64,000 nt of DNA from positions 4,030,001-4,094,000 of the forward strand of contig NW_020825289.1 in assembly GCF_003286085.1 (NCBI RefSeq). Reading direction: 5' to 3'. Below are positions 1 to 11,558 of the stretch, piece by piece. The stretch is from Drosophila persimilis (taxonomy: Eukaryota; Arthropoda; Insecta; Diptera; Drosophilidae). The notes beneath the pieces are model-generated. The model saw nothing but the letters and a program-made list of their open reading frames with translations, was not told where the DNA came from and searched no databases. How positions within the stretch are numbered: the first letter of the stretch is position 1; every line of letters starts with the position of its first letter. Made by a program: the position numbers and the translations under genes.

Positions 1-2006
1 ATCCGTTCGCGAACGAGGAGGGGGCTTTCATTAGATTTTTCCCTGTGGGGTGGTGGATAAGTGGGATGATAATTTGCGAATTAACTCAAGTGTGACGCAT
101 GCTGCTTTCCAAATCCGCGCTACCGAGAGCTTTTCCTTCATCATAATGGCATTTCATTCCCCTTGAGGGACAATTCCATTTGTTACTTAATGTGTAATTT
201 GCCATTTGCCAGATGTACGCCACGCTGGAGAGGAAACTGGAAATTCATAGTCAACAAGTGATTCATAATCGTTTCTGTATTGTCAATAATTGGGTTCGGT
301 TGTTCGGTAGTTGTTGTTCTTCTAGAATCTATCTGATCGTCTGGGGGAAATACATTTACATACGGAACGCCATAAGGTTAATTGTACGGAGCACCACTTG
401 TTAATTAGCAATGTCAGCAGCGGGAAAGACAAATATGACGGATACAGTTAGGGCTCGATGTTTTCGGATCCAAAAAATAAAATTTCGAATCCACGTTCTC
501 TACAATTGGATTACGAAATTAATTTGGAAACCAGTTGTTGTGTGTCAAGGAAAAGTTACAGACAATTACAACGGATACCTCTCGCCTCCTCTCTCCCACA
601 CCCCCGCTGCATGTAATTAAAAGCGGAAGCCATGCCCGAAGCCATAGTAGGGCCAACCAGGCCTTGTGGCTGGGGTGGGGAAAACTGCCGTTGGAGCCCC
701 AACTGGTTGCACGTAAATACTTTCAGGCGCAAACCTGTTCCCTCTTTAAGCAACGCCTACGACAGTGCACAAAACCGCAATATCGTGAAAGTCGCAGGGA
801 AATAGGCCCGTTCTCGAATCCCTTATCGCCATAATTGCTTAAAAGCGACAGCCTATAGATTTGATTACTGATGATTCTTAGCCACGATTGATTGGTAAAG
901 CCCTTATAATTCCATACTAATGTTCTATAGGTGCTTTTTGTGAATTCCTCTTTTAATCAATTTTTGTGGAATCGAAATTGAGAAAACTGGCCTCAAATCT
1001 TGCTGTTCACAATCTCCCAATCTCTTGGGCCGCGGGGCAGATTCACAATCATTACGTACAGGCAGAGAGGCAGAGGCAGAGACAGAGGGCAGAAAGGGAG
1101 CTTATCAGCCTTCACCACAACCACCGAAACGCCGCTGGTAATTTGCATAAATAAACAAAAGGTTCACCATTTGGTAACAAAAACAAAAGCAAAACAAAAA
1201 ACAAAACAAGTTAGTGCAATTAAATCGTACTGAAAAAACGGCTGCTGCCCCCCTGAACGATGTCATCGTCACCTAAAGTTGGAGGTGGGGACTTGGTTCG
1301 GGGAACCGTAACGAACAAAATGCTACGCGCCAACATCACAACACAAATTGGGGGGCCGAGCGCCAAAGTTCGTACGTGTGTTCGTGTGTGTGAGGCAAGA
1401 GCAACAGGCGGTTGCGTTGCGGTTGGGGCAGCGTCAGCTTCTAGCAGTGGCGGCTTTGAACCGATCTCTCGTCTCAGTCTCTATTGACGTCGGCACCAGT
1501 TCATATCGTGAGCGCGCGCGAATAGCACGTACAAAAAAAAAAAAAAAAAAAAATAACGGAAGAAAAGTAACGCCAAAGGTGTGTTGTTGAGTGAGTTTTT
1601 GTACTCTCTGTACCGAAATATACGGTCTTATTTTCAAAATATATCGTAAATATACCGATGAAATACAACGTACGCAAGATTGCGCACGATCGCGCACACA
1701 CACGCCATCCCGCTCGCACTCAAGGCGTCGCCGGCCTACAATACATGTCAAAGTCTGTTTAGTAGCAAAACAGAAGCAGCGCTAAAAGGCAAAATAAATC
1801 TGACAAAATTAGCCTTATGTCGCGATAATACATATAGATATAAGTAATATATAGAAACGACAGACGCGCGAGACTCTGTGGAAGATATTACCTTGTTGAC
1901 GTATTCGGTTGGTAAAATGACGTCATAAGAAATTGCATAAAAAAAACTACTCTCAACATAAAAACAATTGCAGGCGGTAGTTACTTAATAGAATACGGCC
2001 ACAGAT
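1..2006. other. Intergenic region, no gene seen
   Basis: I see no convincing coding exon on either strand. The open frames here are short and lack family motifs or splice support. The stretch holds a run of about 21 A at 1533-1553, CA-rich and CGCG-rich simple sequence around 1370-1540 and 1690-1710, and AT-rich sequence at 1780-1980. The last few hundred bases probably include the promoter and 5' UTR of the gene starting at 2007. That is inference from position only. Confidence 0.6.
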
Positions 2007-2726
2007 ATGGAGTCCAATAAAGCCTATTTGCGGGAGAAGTACCAGGGCTTATGTAATTACTTGGAACGCGATACGTTGGGCAGTGAGTTGGTCATTTACG
2101 GAACCTCGGCTCTGATGCTGGCGGTGGCCTACGCCAAGCGGAAACCTGCCTATCTGGTGCGCCAGTTCAAGCAGCCGTCGCACATCCCCGAGCGCATCAT
2201 CAACGAGCGCATTATGCACACGGGCAAGATCAGCGGCGTGCAGCAGCGGGATCAGGACACACTGCTGATGATCAAGCACCGCCCGCTTATACCCATCTTT
2301 ACTAGCAGCACGCGCCTGCTCCCGGTGAAGCTTCCAGGCGTCAGCGTCAACGCCAATGGCTTTTCCTGGCTGCAGCAGTGCCTCGTGGGACGGGAGGCCA
2401 CCTTCATCCCATTGAACAAGGGCGGAAAGAAGGACTACATTGTGTGCCAGCTCTGTCTGGTCCATCCGCCCAAGGGCAACCGATTGCTGGATGTCTCCGA
2501 GACGCTGCTCAAGCTGCGCTTTGCAAAGTTCGCTCAGGATTTGGCCTCCGGGGTGAAGCGCAACGGCAAATACTACAAGCACCTAAAGCGGGTCGAGGAG
2601 ACCACCGCCGAGAAGGAAGCCTGGCTGTCCTGGGCGGCACGCTATCCCTATATCTGGCGGCGCTACAACGAGCTGAAGGCCTGGCTCCTGCCCAAGGAGA
2701 AGCTGCTGCCCGAGCTGGTTCGCTAA
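2007..2726 (+). CDS. C3orf33-like membrane-anchored protein
   Basis: This is a single-exon frame of 239 residues starting at the first ATG after an in-frame stop. Residues about 25-45 form one hydrophobic segment (GSELVIYGTSALMLAVAYA) followed by a basic KRK patch. Residues about 70-200 look like a staphylococcal-nuclease-like fold as in the C3orf33 family, with TRLLPVKLPGVSVN and then FSWLQQCLVGREATFIPL. The C-terminus is charged and tryptophan-rich (WLSWAARYPYIWRRYNELKAWL). I see no nuclease catalytic signature, so enzymatic activity should not be assumed. Human C3orf33 is a poorly characterised secreted or membrane protein. The GC-rich coding bias and clean frame support a real gene. AATAAA signals follow at 2926 and 3013. 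It sits just upstream of the tetraspanin cluster with no shared transcript implied. Family assignment is from remembered motifs, so it is moderate. Confidence 0.85.
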   Translation: MESNKAYLREKYQGLCNYLERDTLGSELVIYGTSALMLAVAYAKRKPAYLVRQFKQPSHIPERIINERIMHTGKISGVQQRDQDTLLMIKHRPLIPIFTSSTRLLPVKLPGVSVNANGFSWLQQCLVGREATFIPLNKGGKKDYIVCQLCLVHPPKGNRLLDVSETLLKLRFAKFAQDLASGVKRNGKYYKHLKRVEETTAEKEAWLSWAARYPYIWRRYNELKAWLLPKEKLLPELVR

Positions 2727-3175
2727 TCCCGCACGGTGTCGGGATCTCAATACTGACCGAGCGTATTGTTAACATATGTAGTTCTAAGTTCCAAGGCCGT
2801 TGAAACGAAATGAAACTGAAAATCCGATCCGATTCCCAACCGCACTCCAGACCGTACGAGTACGTGTACGTGATTGCGTGCTAATTTTCCCACTCAAATC
2901 GAATCAAAATGCTGGCATTTTTTTAAATAAACAAAATATTGAATTTGTTTTGGATGACATCAGTGCGTGGCTGTGTGTGTGCGACCCTGCATTTGTGTGC
3001 CGCTGCTTCCCAAATAAAACGATAAAATACTTAATGCTACGTCTGCACGATCCATTTGTATTTCTCAATTCTGAATTCTATTCTATTCTGTATCCACGAA
3101 CGAACAGTTGCAGCTTCTCCACAATTTCGATAGCCATTCTACACCGTACCGTCCTCCCAACGAATCTCAGGCAAA
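2727..3175. other. 3' UTR and Tsp42Ea upstream region
   Basis: Noncoding stretch between the C3orf33-like stop and the Tsp42Ea start. It contains candidate AATAAA polyadenylation signals at 2926-2931 and 3013-3018, and presumably the Tsp42Ea promoter and 5' UTR. No other gene is seen. Confidence 0.6.
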
Positions 3176-5714
3176 ATGAGCTGCGGAATCTCCATGGTTA
3201 AATATATACTGTTTATATTCAATTTGCTCTGTTCGGTGAGTAAAAAACAAGCATAGCATCGACATTCATTATAGATTATATCATTTTCCCCCTGCCATTG
3301 GCCAAGCCCAGTACGTCTCCAAGTTTAGTCTGGGATATGATATCATAAGTTTTGTTTTACCGTAAAAACTGGTTTTTCCGAAAATATTTTGTTTGTTTTA
3401 GTTTTTGTGAGAAAGTTGAGGCCTAAAAACCGGTTAACCAAAAACAGTGCGTTTCAGAACAATAATTTGGGTTTCAAGTTTGTTACGAATAGTCTGAATA
3501 GAGTCCAGATGTTAACGAAATGAAATCTGACGCATAATGATACGAAGTTTATTATAGATCACTTTCTGCATTTATCCATCTATAAGATCTTAGAGTATTG
3601 GAACCCGTGACGTAGTGGTAGCAGGGGGCTCTTTTATATGTAAATTCTGTATACACAAAAAGGTATTCTGTTTACTTGGGTTGACTGAAAACGAGTTTTG
3701 TTTGAGGTTGAACATTCGTTTGAGAGCTCATAACATTTGGCTCCAAGAAATATCCGTACCATAGCCGGGCATCCGCTCGAGGCTAACTGGTTTCAAACAT
3801 AAACAAAAACAAAAAAGTTACGTTGTTCATTTGTTTAGCAACTTCTTAGTTCCACAAAAGTCACAGCGGAGGACTGTACTGCACTGTAACTGGTTTTCGT
3901 GGGACTGCGATACGATGTGTGCAGGTGTGATCCGAATCCGAATCCGACTCCGACTGGTACTTGCTGCAGCGCGGAATTCATTCCAGTCACGCAAACATCA
4001 ACATCGGCAGTATGACCCCTCCCTTCTACTCTTTTGACGGATTTGTTCAATGTAAAGTTACGTAATTACATTCGAGCGACGGGTGGGTGCTGTCTGACCC
4101 CCCACGCCCGAAAATAGTTGACTTAATTAAATGTGAACTTGCTCCCCATTTCAGTCGAGACAAAACTTGGCCAAACACTGCATCCCCACACGCACGGAAC
4201 GGTGGGGGTGGGGGGGGGGGGGGGGGGGGGGGGCGGGGGTGGGGGGGTGGGCGACGCGTCGGCTTTTAGAGCACACTTGAACTAAATATTCTTCGTGTTT
4301 TATTTTTTTTGTCGGGGAGGATGGATGTGCAAACAGATATACATCGAAGTGGAAAAGATGGGTGGGTGTTTCAGACATTGTTGGTGTCGCAATTTTCGTC
4401 AGATCTCATCCAATAATGCCCTCAACCAAATGGCTTAGGTCATGCATCGAAACTATGATCTCCGACAGATAATTACTCCGATCTAATCTAATAAAATAGT
4501 TGTTGACGCATTGCGATACAAAATCAAAGCCATAGTAAATATATTCTTCATATTTATCAGAGAAATTAATCTAAATTAACCGCAGCGAGCCCACATTGAT
4601 AAGAGCTAATACAGAACAACACCATTGATAGGCCTCGGAAGGAGAGGCCAGAGCTTCATCACCACCATCCGTTAGAAATTATTCAAATTACTATGGTACC
4701 CTATATTTTTAATAGTTTTCTTGCAGTGTAGAGTGTTGTAGCAACTGTTAGGGAAAAGCTGTTAAAGCTTTTGACAGAGCTTAGTTTTGATGGTGAAAAG
4801 CTCAAAGCTTTACAAATAACATAGGCAAAGTTGATTAATTTAATTGTATTAAAACAATACATATTTATATGATCTTTCCCAGATATGCGGCATTTTGTTG
4901 ATCGTGTTTGGAGGCCTTCTGTTCAGCAACATCCACAACATCGATGACTTCGCAGAGGCGCTGCGCACCCAGCAGGTGCCCATCACAATGATTGTGCTTG
5001 GCACTGTTATCCTGCTAATCTCCTGGTTCGGCTGCTGCGGTGCCATTCGCGAGTCCTACTGCATGTCCATGACGGTACGAAATACGCACATTTGATCCTC
5101 CTAGAATCGGTCTCTCTTTACCCTTGCACGACCTTTATTTGCAGTACTCGATTCTGCTGTTCGTTTTGATGATTGGCCAGCTGGCGTTGGTGATCTACAT
5201 GTGGCTGCAGAAGGACAAGTATCTGGTCATAATGGGCGATGTGGTGGAGAAGGCCTGGGAGCGACGCACCCGTCGTGCCGACTACATGGATGCCATACAG
5301 ATTAGCGTTAGTTTTCAGTCCCGTCCCCAGAATTGAAATATCAAAACATCTGACACTCGTTTTTGGTATCTCTCCAGATGGAGTGCTGTGGCCGCACTAA
5401 CTTCTCGGACTATTCCTTCCAAGGCTACTTCCCCCCCTCGTGCTGCAAGGATACCAACAACTGCCGCCCGGACACTGTCTACCGACGCGGCTGCAAGGCG
5501 GCCTTTGTGGAGTTCTGGGACAGAAACAGCGACATCATCAAATATGCCGGCTTGGTTATTGCCGCCATTGAGGTAGATTCCCCCACAACGCAGAACGCTG
5601 ATGGTTATACATATTAATTGAAAAATTCTTTTGATATTTCAGTTTGTGGGCTTTGTGTTTGCCTGCTGTCTGGCGAACAGCATCCGGAATTACCGTCGCC
5701 GCGCGGACTATTAA
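3176..5714 (+). CDS. Tsp42Ea: Tetraspanin 42Ea
   Basis: Five coding exons: 3176-3235, 4883-5074, 5145-5306, 5378-5572, 5643-5714; all introns are phase 0 and the product is 225 residues. Exon 1 encodes MSCGISMVKYILFIFNLLCS, the start of TM1. Exon 2 finishes TM1, gives the small loop and TM2 ending in FGCCGAIRES, a juxtamembrane cysteine motif typical of palmitoylated tetraspanins. Exon 3 is TM3. Exon 4 is the large loop with CCG at 141-143, SCC, NNC and GC, giving six cysteines (three predicted disulfides). Exon 5 closes TM4 and ends RNYRRRADY. The sequence closely matches my memory of D. melanogaster Tsp42Ea. It is the first tetraspanin of the array. Intron 1 (1.6 kb) contains a long G run. 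AATAAA lies near 5999. Plasma-membrane scaffold; specific partners are unknown. Confidence 0.93.
4201..4252 (+). repeat. G-rich homopolymer tract
   Basis: Fifty-two bases that are almost all G, including an uninterrupted run of over twenty, with only scattered T or C. It lies in intron 1 of Tsp42Ea. It could be a length-variable mononucleotide repeat or G-quadruplex-forming tract, and its exact length in the assembly should be treated with suspicion. Confidence 0.9.
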
Positions 5715-6921
5715 GTGCTGGACCTTGAAAAGCCTTACTAATTTTAATTGAAACCGAAAGTACGAATTATGTTGCCCAATTTTATTTACATACATACATA
5801 CGAGTATATCGATATAAATCACCTGACACAGACGGCCATTGAAATTTACATAATCTCAAGTTATACGAAGAAAATGAAATCCCATGAATATCTCGCTATA
5901 ATCGCTTTTCGAAGATTGTAAGTTGAGAGATAGATGTATTGGAGTGCTAATATTTTTTTTACTGTACAAAATAATTTATACACCTGACCGAAAGATTGCA
6001 ATAAACTGAGAAATTTCAAATGGTTTCTGTTTCGTTTGACCCACTTTATGAGAAAAACTAACCTACAGAGGTTTATATTTAGTCGGTTGGTCTATCCACA
6101 TTGTGTAATCTGTGTACATAGGGATTTCTTATCTACGGACAGGGATCTGATGCCAAAGGCGAAAAAACCCCACCAACTGTCAGATTCTTAATCGAAATGT
6201 TTAATATTTCGTCTTGGAGTGCCCTCACCCAGAACGTATACCATATTTATTGGATTGATAAATAATAAATCAACGCGATAAGACGGGGGACTCACGTCGC
6301 AACTCCGGCCAGCCAAAGTGTCATATGAGTCATCTTATTGGCCAACTTGTAGCCCCCACCGACAACGTATTGCCAAGTGCAAAGAAAGTGCTCGGAATGT
6401 AAATGATTCATCTTAGAAGAGAACGGGCTGCCCCCATGTGAGAATTTCATAAGTATGAAGTAATATTCCGCCCATACTCGTAGATAAGTATCTATACGAA
6501 CTGTTTAGACCAACAAATGATTCACACCTGTTTTGAGTACATTCGTTGGGTTCGGGTTCGGTTGCAAGTAGTTCCAACCACTTTATTGTACTATCTACGC
6601 CAGTGCAAGACGATAAGATCCATGAATGACTTTTATGGGTACATATGAGTACATATATGAGCTGCGAGATAGGAAACGAGAGAGTGGACCACCTATACAT
6701 AAAGGTATTTTATTTGCAAGAGGAGATAAGTTCCAACTCTGATAAGATGAGGACCTCGAATGGTTTAATATAATGCCCCAGGTCTAGATGGAAGCCACTC
6801 AGTTTAACGAAAACAGTCCCAACGAACGAACGAGCGTACGGATTATAGAACGAGACATTCGGAATCAGCCGAAATACTATTATATTCAGCGAGAAACCGT
6901 GCAACCTAGAAATCCAGAACC
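5715..6921. promoter_or_regulatory. GATA-motif-rich region upstream of Tsp42Eb
   Basis: The first part is the Tsp42Ea 3' UTR. The rest has no coding exon but holds GATAAG at 6277, 6483, 6612, 6725 and 6741, five copies within 470 bases just before the Tsp42Eb start at 6922. GATAAG is the core site of GATA factors such as GATAe and serpent, which drive Drosophila gut and fat-body genes. The motif positions are seen directly; regulation is inference. Confidence 0.5.
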
Positions 6922-7718
6922 ATGAATTGCCTATCAGCCATGTTCAAGTACCTGCTGTACTTCCTCAACCTGATCTTCGTGATCGGCGGCATACTGCTGA
7001 TCGTTGTCGGTTCCATCATGCTGTCCACGATGGGTAACTTCACGGCCTTCGAGGGAGCTATCAATACGCAGACCATCCCAATCATCATTATTACAATCGG
7101 CTGTGTGACGTTTTTGGTGGCCTTCTTCGGCTGCTGCGGCACGATCCGGGAGAATGCCTGTTGTACTACAATCGTAAGTTGGAGAGCACCTCTTGTGATC
7201 CGGAATTCCATTCTGATGTTACTATTTTCTCTGTAGTATGCCATCTGTATGCTGGTCTTGTTTGCCCTGCAATTGGCTCTGTCGATTTGGATCTTTGCGG
7301 CGAACGACAAGTTCCTGGACAAGATGAGCACAGTGGTGAACACGGCCTGGAATGAGAACAACGCCGCCCAGGGCTATCCCATGGATGCCCTCCAATTGGC
7401 CGTAAGTTTGGAAATTGAAGTTCCTGGATATTTTATGGGAATACTAACATATTTCTTATCCAGTTCAAGTGCTGCGGAAACACTGGCTACCAGCAATACG
7501 AATCTTCAGTCCCCGCTTCCTGCTGCGGCTACAAGGATCGCAATCAGGTGTGCGAGGCTGCCATTTACACCCAGCGTCTTGGCTGCAATGGCGAGTTCGT
7601 CGACTTCTGGGCCTCCAACACGGACCTCATTCGATGGAGCAGTCTGATCATCGCGCTCTTCGAGCTGGGCATCTTCATTGTGTCCTGCTGCCTGGCCAGT
7701 GCCATGAGGAAGCGCTGA
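6922..7718 (+). CDS. Tsp42Eb: Tetraspanin 42Eb (symbol by position)
   Basis: Three coding exons: 6922-7173, 7237-7401, 7464-7718; phase 0 introns of 63 and 62 bases; 223 residues. The usual intron after codon 20 is absent, so TM1, the small loop and TM2 (FFGCCGTIREN) are in one exon. The TM4 intron is also missing. The large loop has FKCCG at 140-144, then PASCC, a cysteine in NQVC and LGC, six cysteines in all. TM4 is followed by the very short tail AMRKR. The close spacing and reading-frame continuity make the model firm. AATAAA at 7812. The name Eb rests on being the second gene of the array, and I did not distinguish it confidently from Ec or Ed by sequence. Confidence 0.9.
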
Positions 7719-8320
7719 TATGGAGCATCCACGCCTGAATCATCCCATTAGCTGTAGCTCAGTTCCTAGCATCCATGCAGTTGAAAGTACATGCATACAT
7801 CAGTCGCCATAAATAAATCAAATAGGTTAAGCTCAATCAAGTATATTTTTTGTATGTCTATGTCTAGCTTTGGCCACCAAATCTTATCTAATCGGAACGG
7901 GTCGTTGTTTTCCCCAAAACTATATCCGTGTACCGGTTGATAAGCCCCCACCAACTCCATCCATATTTAGATCGTTTGCCCTCAAACTTTTGCAATGAAT
8001 CATTTATAAATGCCAATTGTTATCGCTTGGCCCACCCAACGTTTGCTTTTCTGTGTCCCTTTTTTTATCGGTGGGCTTCTTTTGGTCCCCAAAAAGTGAT
8101 AAGATACATGCGCGTATCTTTCCGATATCGTTCATGTCTGAGGGACAATTTAAAAACAGTAGCCCAACAGAAAGACCAGTCCAATCGAACAATAGCAAAC
8201 GACGCGTGAACGCGATAAATATCATAAAATTAAAGCGCTCAAATATACACCTGGATAAATTTGATTTAATTTGTATTTGATTTGTTGAACTCGAAAGGAT
8301 ACGAAAAGACAAAAGTCAAC
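7719..8320. promoter_or_regulatory. Tsp42Eb 3' end and Tsp42Ec upstream region with GATA motifs
   Basis: No coding exon. CTTATC/GATAAG motifs occur at 7883, 7939 and 8098 upstream of the Tsp42Ec start. A further CTTATC lies at 9229 in its first intron. Consistent with the same regulatory logic as the region before Tsp42Eb, by inference only. Confidence 0.45.
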
Positions 8321-10062
8321 ATGGGTTGTCTTTCGGGCATAGTCAATTTCATATTATATGTAGTTAATGTTGTGTTCTTGGTGAGTCCATAAACTAAAGA
8401 AACTCAGTGAAAACTACACCAAGAATAAGTTTACGCCACGAACCTGCTGGAATAAATAAATAAAACAAAGCTCAGCTAATGGCAGCTTTAGATATGTATA
8501 TGTATATAATTTCTTTTGGATTTTGTGGACTGCAAACAAAGGATTTTTTTAATTTTGATAATGAACTAAAAATACAAGACAAGAAAATGGTGCCAAAAAC
8601 AAATATATATACCCAGTGAAATAAGGCCTCAAATTGTAATATTTACACTTTTTAAAAACGTATACGAATGCAATAGATCGCAGACTGGCATTTTTAACAT
8701 TAGTAGGAAAAAAGTTGATTTGAATATTTTGTATTTATTAATTTTAATTTTATTCATATTTCAATTGTCCCTGTAATTGGTATCCAAGGCGGCTGCAGCT
8801 AGAGATAGTTGGTCATTCTAGAGACATTAAATAAAAATATAAACTTTTTAAAACCAATACTAATCGTAATAATATTTTATATTATTATGAAACATATTCA
8901 GCAACAAATTTTATATACATATTTATGTGTTTCAAAAGGATTTAAATTAAGATAAAATATTACAAAGTATTTTGCATACATTTATGTTTAATATTTATTT
9001 TAAATGTGGACGTGTCCCTCTTTAATATGCCATATTTCTGCGGATGTATTAGTCCCTTAATAAACCGATCTTTTCAGCATAAAATCTTACATCAGTTCTA
9101 TAAAAAGAGTCCACGATATGGCGCACTGGAAAGCCAATGGAATGGGCATTGGTTTCATATGATATCATCATAAGGTTTTTGCTGTGGTTTATCACCCATG
9201 GAAATGTGCATGAGTGTGTAGCTAAAATCTTATCAGGCAGCTTGTAATGTCTTTTGACAAATGAGGACCTAATCAGCTGGTTGACATTATCTTTTTTTTT
9301 GTAATAAATAAAGTTAGGAGCTCCCGAATAGAACTGCCAATGGAGATTATGAAACCCCCGCACTCTCTGCTCCTTTCAGATCGTTGGCATCCTTCTGATC
9401 GTCCTGGGATCGATCATGTTGGCCGACATCAATCGCTTCGCCGGAATGAGTGAGGTAGAGCACACGAACACCATCCCCATTTGCATTACCGTGATTGGAT
9501 GCCTGATCTTTGTCGTCTCCTTCTTCGGCTGCTACGGCCTTTTCAGGCAGAGCGCTTGTATGACGGGAGCGGTAAGTACTCCTTGTGGAATGGAAGCTTT
9601 AGTTAAACCAAATCTATTTCGCAGTACACCAGCATGATCTTCGTGCTCTTCATCCTCCAACTGGTGCTCACCTGCTGGGTGTTCGTCAACCGAACGGCCT
9701 TCCTGAACGACATGAGAAGCCTGGTCACATCGCTATGGAACACAAATGACTCCGAAGCGTTCGGCGTGCTGGAGGTGACCTTCAACTGTTGTGGTAACAC
9801 TGGCTATGCCAATTACGGTAACCAGACGGTGCCCGGCACCTGCTGCGGCTTCGCGAACCGTCAGACCTCCTGCTCGTCCCAAATTTATGAGACGAAGCCT
9901 GGCTGCAATGACAAGTTCGAGGAGTTCTGGTACGACAACATGGACATAATCCGCTGGTCCGGTCTGGGCATTGTCTTATTCGAATTGCTGGTCTTCATCT
10001 TCGCCGGCGCCCTGACCAACTGCATGCGCCGCGAGAATGCTGGCAGACAAGTGTCCGCCTAG
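8321..10062 (+). CDS. Tsp42Ec: Tetraspanin 42Ec (symbol by position)
   Basis: Three coding exons: 8321-8380, 9380-9571, 9625-10062; phase 0; 229 residues. Exon 1 starts MGCLSGIVNFILYVVNVVFL. Exon 2 ends TM2 with FFGCYGLFRQS, one cysteine fewer than the usual GCCG. Exon 3 is a fusion of TM3, the whole large loop and TM4, so both downstream introns are lost. The loop has FNCCG at 137-141, GTCCG, TSC and PGC, six cysteines. The C-terminus NAGRQVSA is less basic than in its neighbours and lacks the RRxY ending. Intron 1 is about 1 kb and AT-rich. AATAAA at 10114. It is most like Tsp42Eb in loop layout, so the two are probably old tandem duplicates. Confidence 0.88.
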
Positions 10063-10267
10063 ACAGCGAGAGCATCCATTTCCATAGCATACGTATATTA
10101 ATGTCCATGTAATAATAAAGATTTCTACTGGCCACTGAGTATTCCACAAGCGATAAGAATCCGCTCGCTTCTCTCAAGTAACGTTCTTTATCCCCAGGCA
10201 AATTCAGTTGCAACGGGAATACGAAGCATAGCGGGTCAAAAGAATCTCTCCTCAAAATTCTGCAGCA

Positions 10268-11071
10268 ATGGACCGAGATGCACAAAGTGTTAGAAGTGTG
10301 ATGGTTATATTGAACATATTATTCTCGGTGGGAATCGTCAAATGTTCATTAAAGATCCAAATTAAATCATCCAAATTAAATCACTCAAAGAAGTAATTAT
10401 GGATTCGCTTTCTTTCACTTACAGTGCTTTGGTTTTTTGTACATCACAGTAGGGTCGTTTATGATCAGCGTGATCAGGGATTATTCGATTATAGATGATA
10501 CTCAGATTGTCCCCATTACGGTTGTGGTCCTTGGATCCGCCATGGTTCTTCTATCTTTGCAGAGCTGCTATGGACTATATCGAGAAAAGTCGAGCGTTAT
10601 AACCTTTGTAAGATAAAAATAGCTGTAGAAAATAGAATAACAACTTAAAAAATTGAGTTTTTCTTTCTTTTAGTACTCCGTTCTGAACCTAATGCTTTTG
10701 TTAATCCATATATATTTCGTCTCCTACTTATGGATTGAGCTGGGCCCTAAAATGCACATGTCTTCAGATTCATATCCCAAATATCCCGCCTCCTGTTTCA
10801 ATATACCCATCCATGGGGGTGATATGGAGCTAAACCATTGCCGGGAGGCTATGTTTTATTCTTGGAATATGTGTGCCAACATTATCAAGTTTACGAGTGT
10901 TATGGTAATCGTTTTTGAGGTAATGTTCCTAAAATTCCACGCTGGTCAGATACTGATGACAATTTTCTTTCGCAGTTTCTAACATTTGCAATTGGCTGTT
11001 ATGTAGCGGATTCCGGTCGCAACGCAGAAAGAACTCAGTACCTAAGGAATAGCATGGGATATAATTTATAA
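10268..11071 (+). CDS. Tetraspanin with collapsed large extracellular loop
   Basis: Four coding exons: 10268-10327, 10425-10607, 10674-10919, 10976-11071; all phase 0, 194 residues, no stop. Exon 1 has the expected 20 codons (MDRDAQSVRSVMVILNILFS). Exon 2 gives TM1 and TM2 ending LQSCYGLYREKS. Exon 3 runs from TM3 (ends about residue 102) straight into YPKYPASCF. The segment that normally holds the helix, the intron and the CCG motif is gone at the DNA level, with no splice site that could restore it. Only three cysteines remain in the loop (122, 137, 148). The frame and all splice signals are intact, although donor 1 is the weak GTGGGA. It may be a shortened but expressed tetraspanin or a gene early in decay. 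Nearest kin by loop remnant are Eb and Ec. No symbol assigned. Confidence 0.72.
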
Positions 11072-11130
11072 CTTTTAGGAGGTTGTAAATTGTATTAAAT
11101 TATAAAAATGGTGCATAATGTGGCGATTCT

Positions 11131-11558
11131 TTTTATACCCGATACTCAAAATGAGGTAATCAAAATCAAAAACACAGAATAAAAGAGAATGACAATATCT
11201 TCTAGACTGCAGATTGTGAACCAGATCGTATCGTTATTATAGCCAGAATGAAGAAAACAATTTTTTTTTCTCGCTCTGTCTTTTTCTAACACACACGATC
11301 GAAGATACGAGAAAACTAAAAACGCGCAAGTTAGAGAAGACCAATATCTATCAGGTTGTTGAATCTGGATCATTTTTATAGCCAAAAGGAACAATTATAG
11401 AACACGCTCAGACTGATTTACTGTCTCTCTCGCACGCACTCTTTGTTGTGTCGTTTAATATTAGCGGCGTCTGCCGGAGGAGAGCGATACTGAGTAAGTA
11501 TCGGGTATAAATGTAGAGTTGCGGTCGCCGCAGCAACTCACAACGTTCCCCCTCGTTT
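11131..11558 (+). mobile_element. DINE-1/INE-1-like element, internally deleted copy
   Basis: The left end reads tttttatacccgatactc, as in the copies at 13896 and 16342. The right end carries agagttgcgg...cgcagcaactc (a short hairpin) then acaacgttccccctcg, shared by all three. Most of the interior, including the tctg/tccg repeat block, is missing. The layout matches the nonautonomous Helentron-type INE-1/DINE-1 class from established knowledge. No coding capacity. Confidence 0.7.

Noticed and set aside
2049..2582. 177-codon minus-strand frame opposite the C3orf33-like gene
   Set aside because: Antisense shadow of a GC-rich coding exon; the plus-strand frame has the family motifs.
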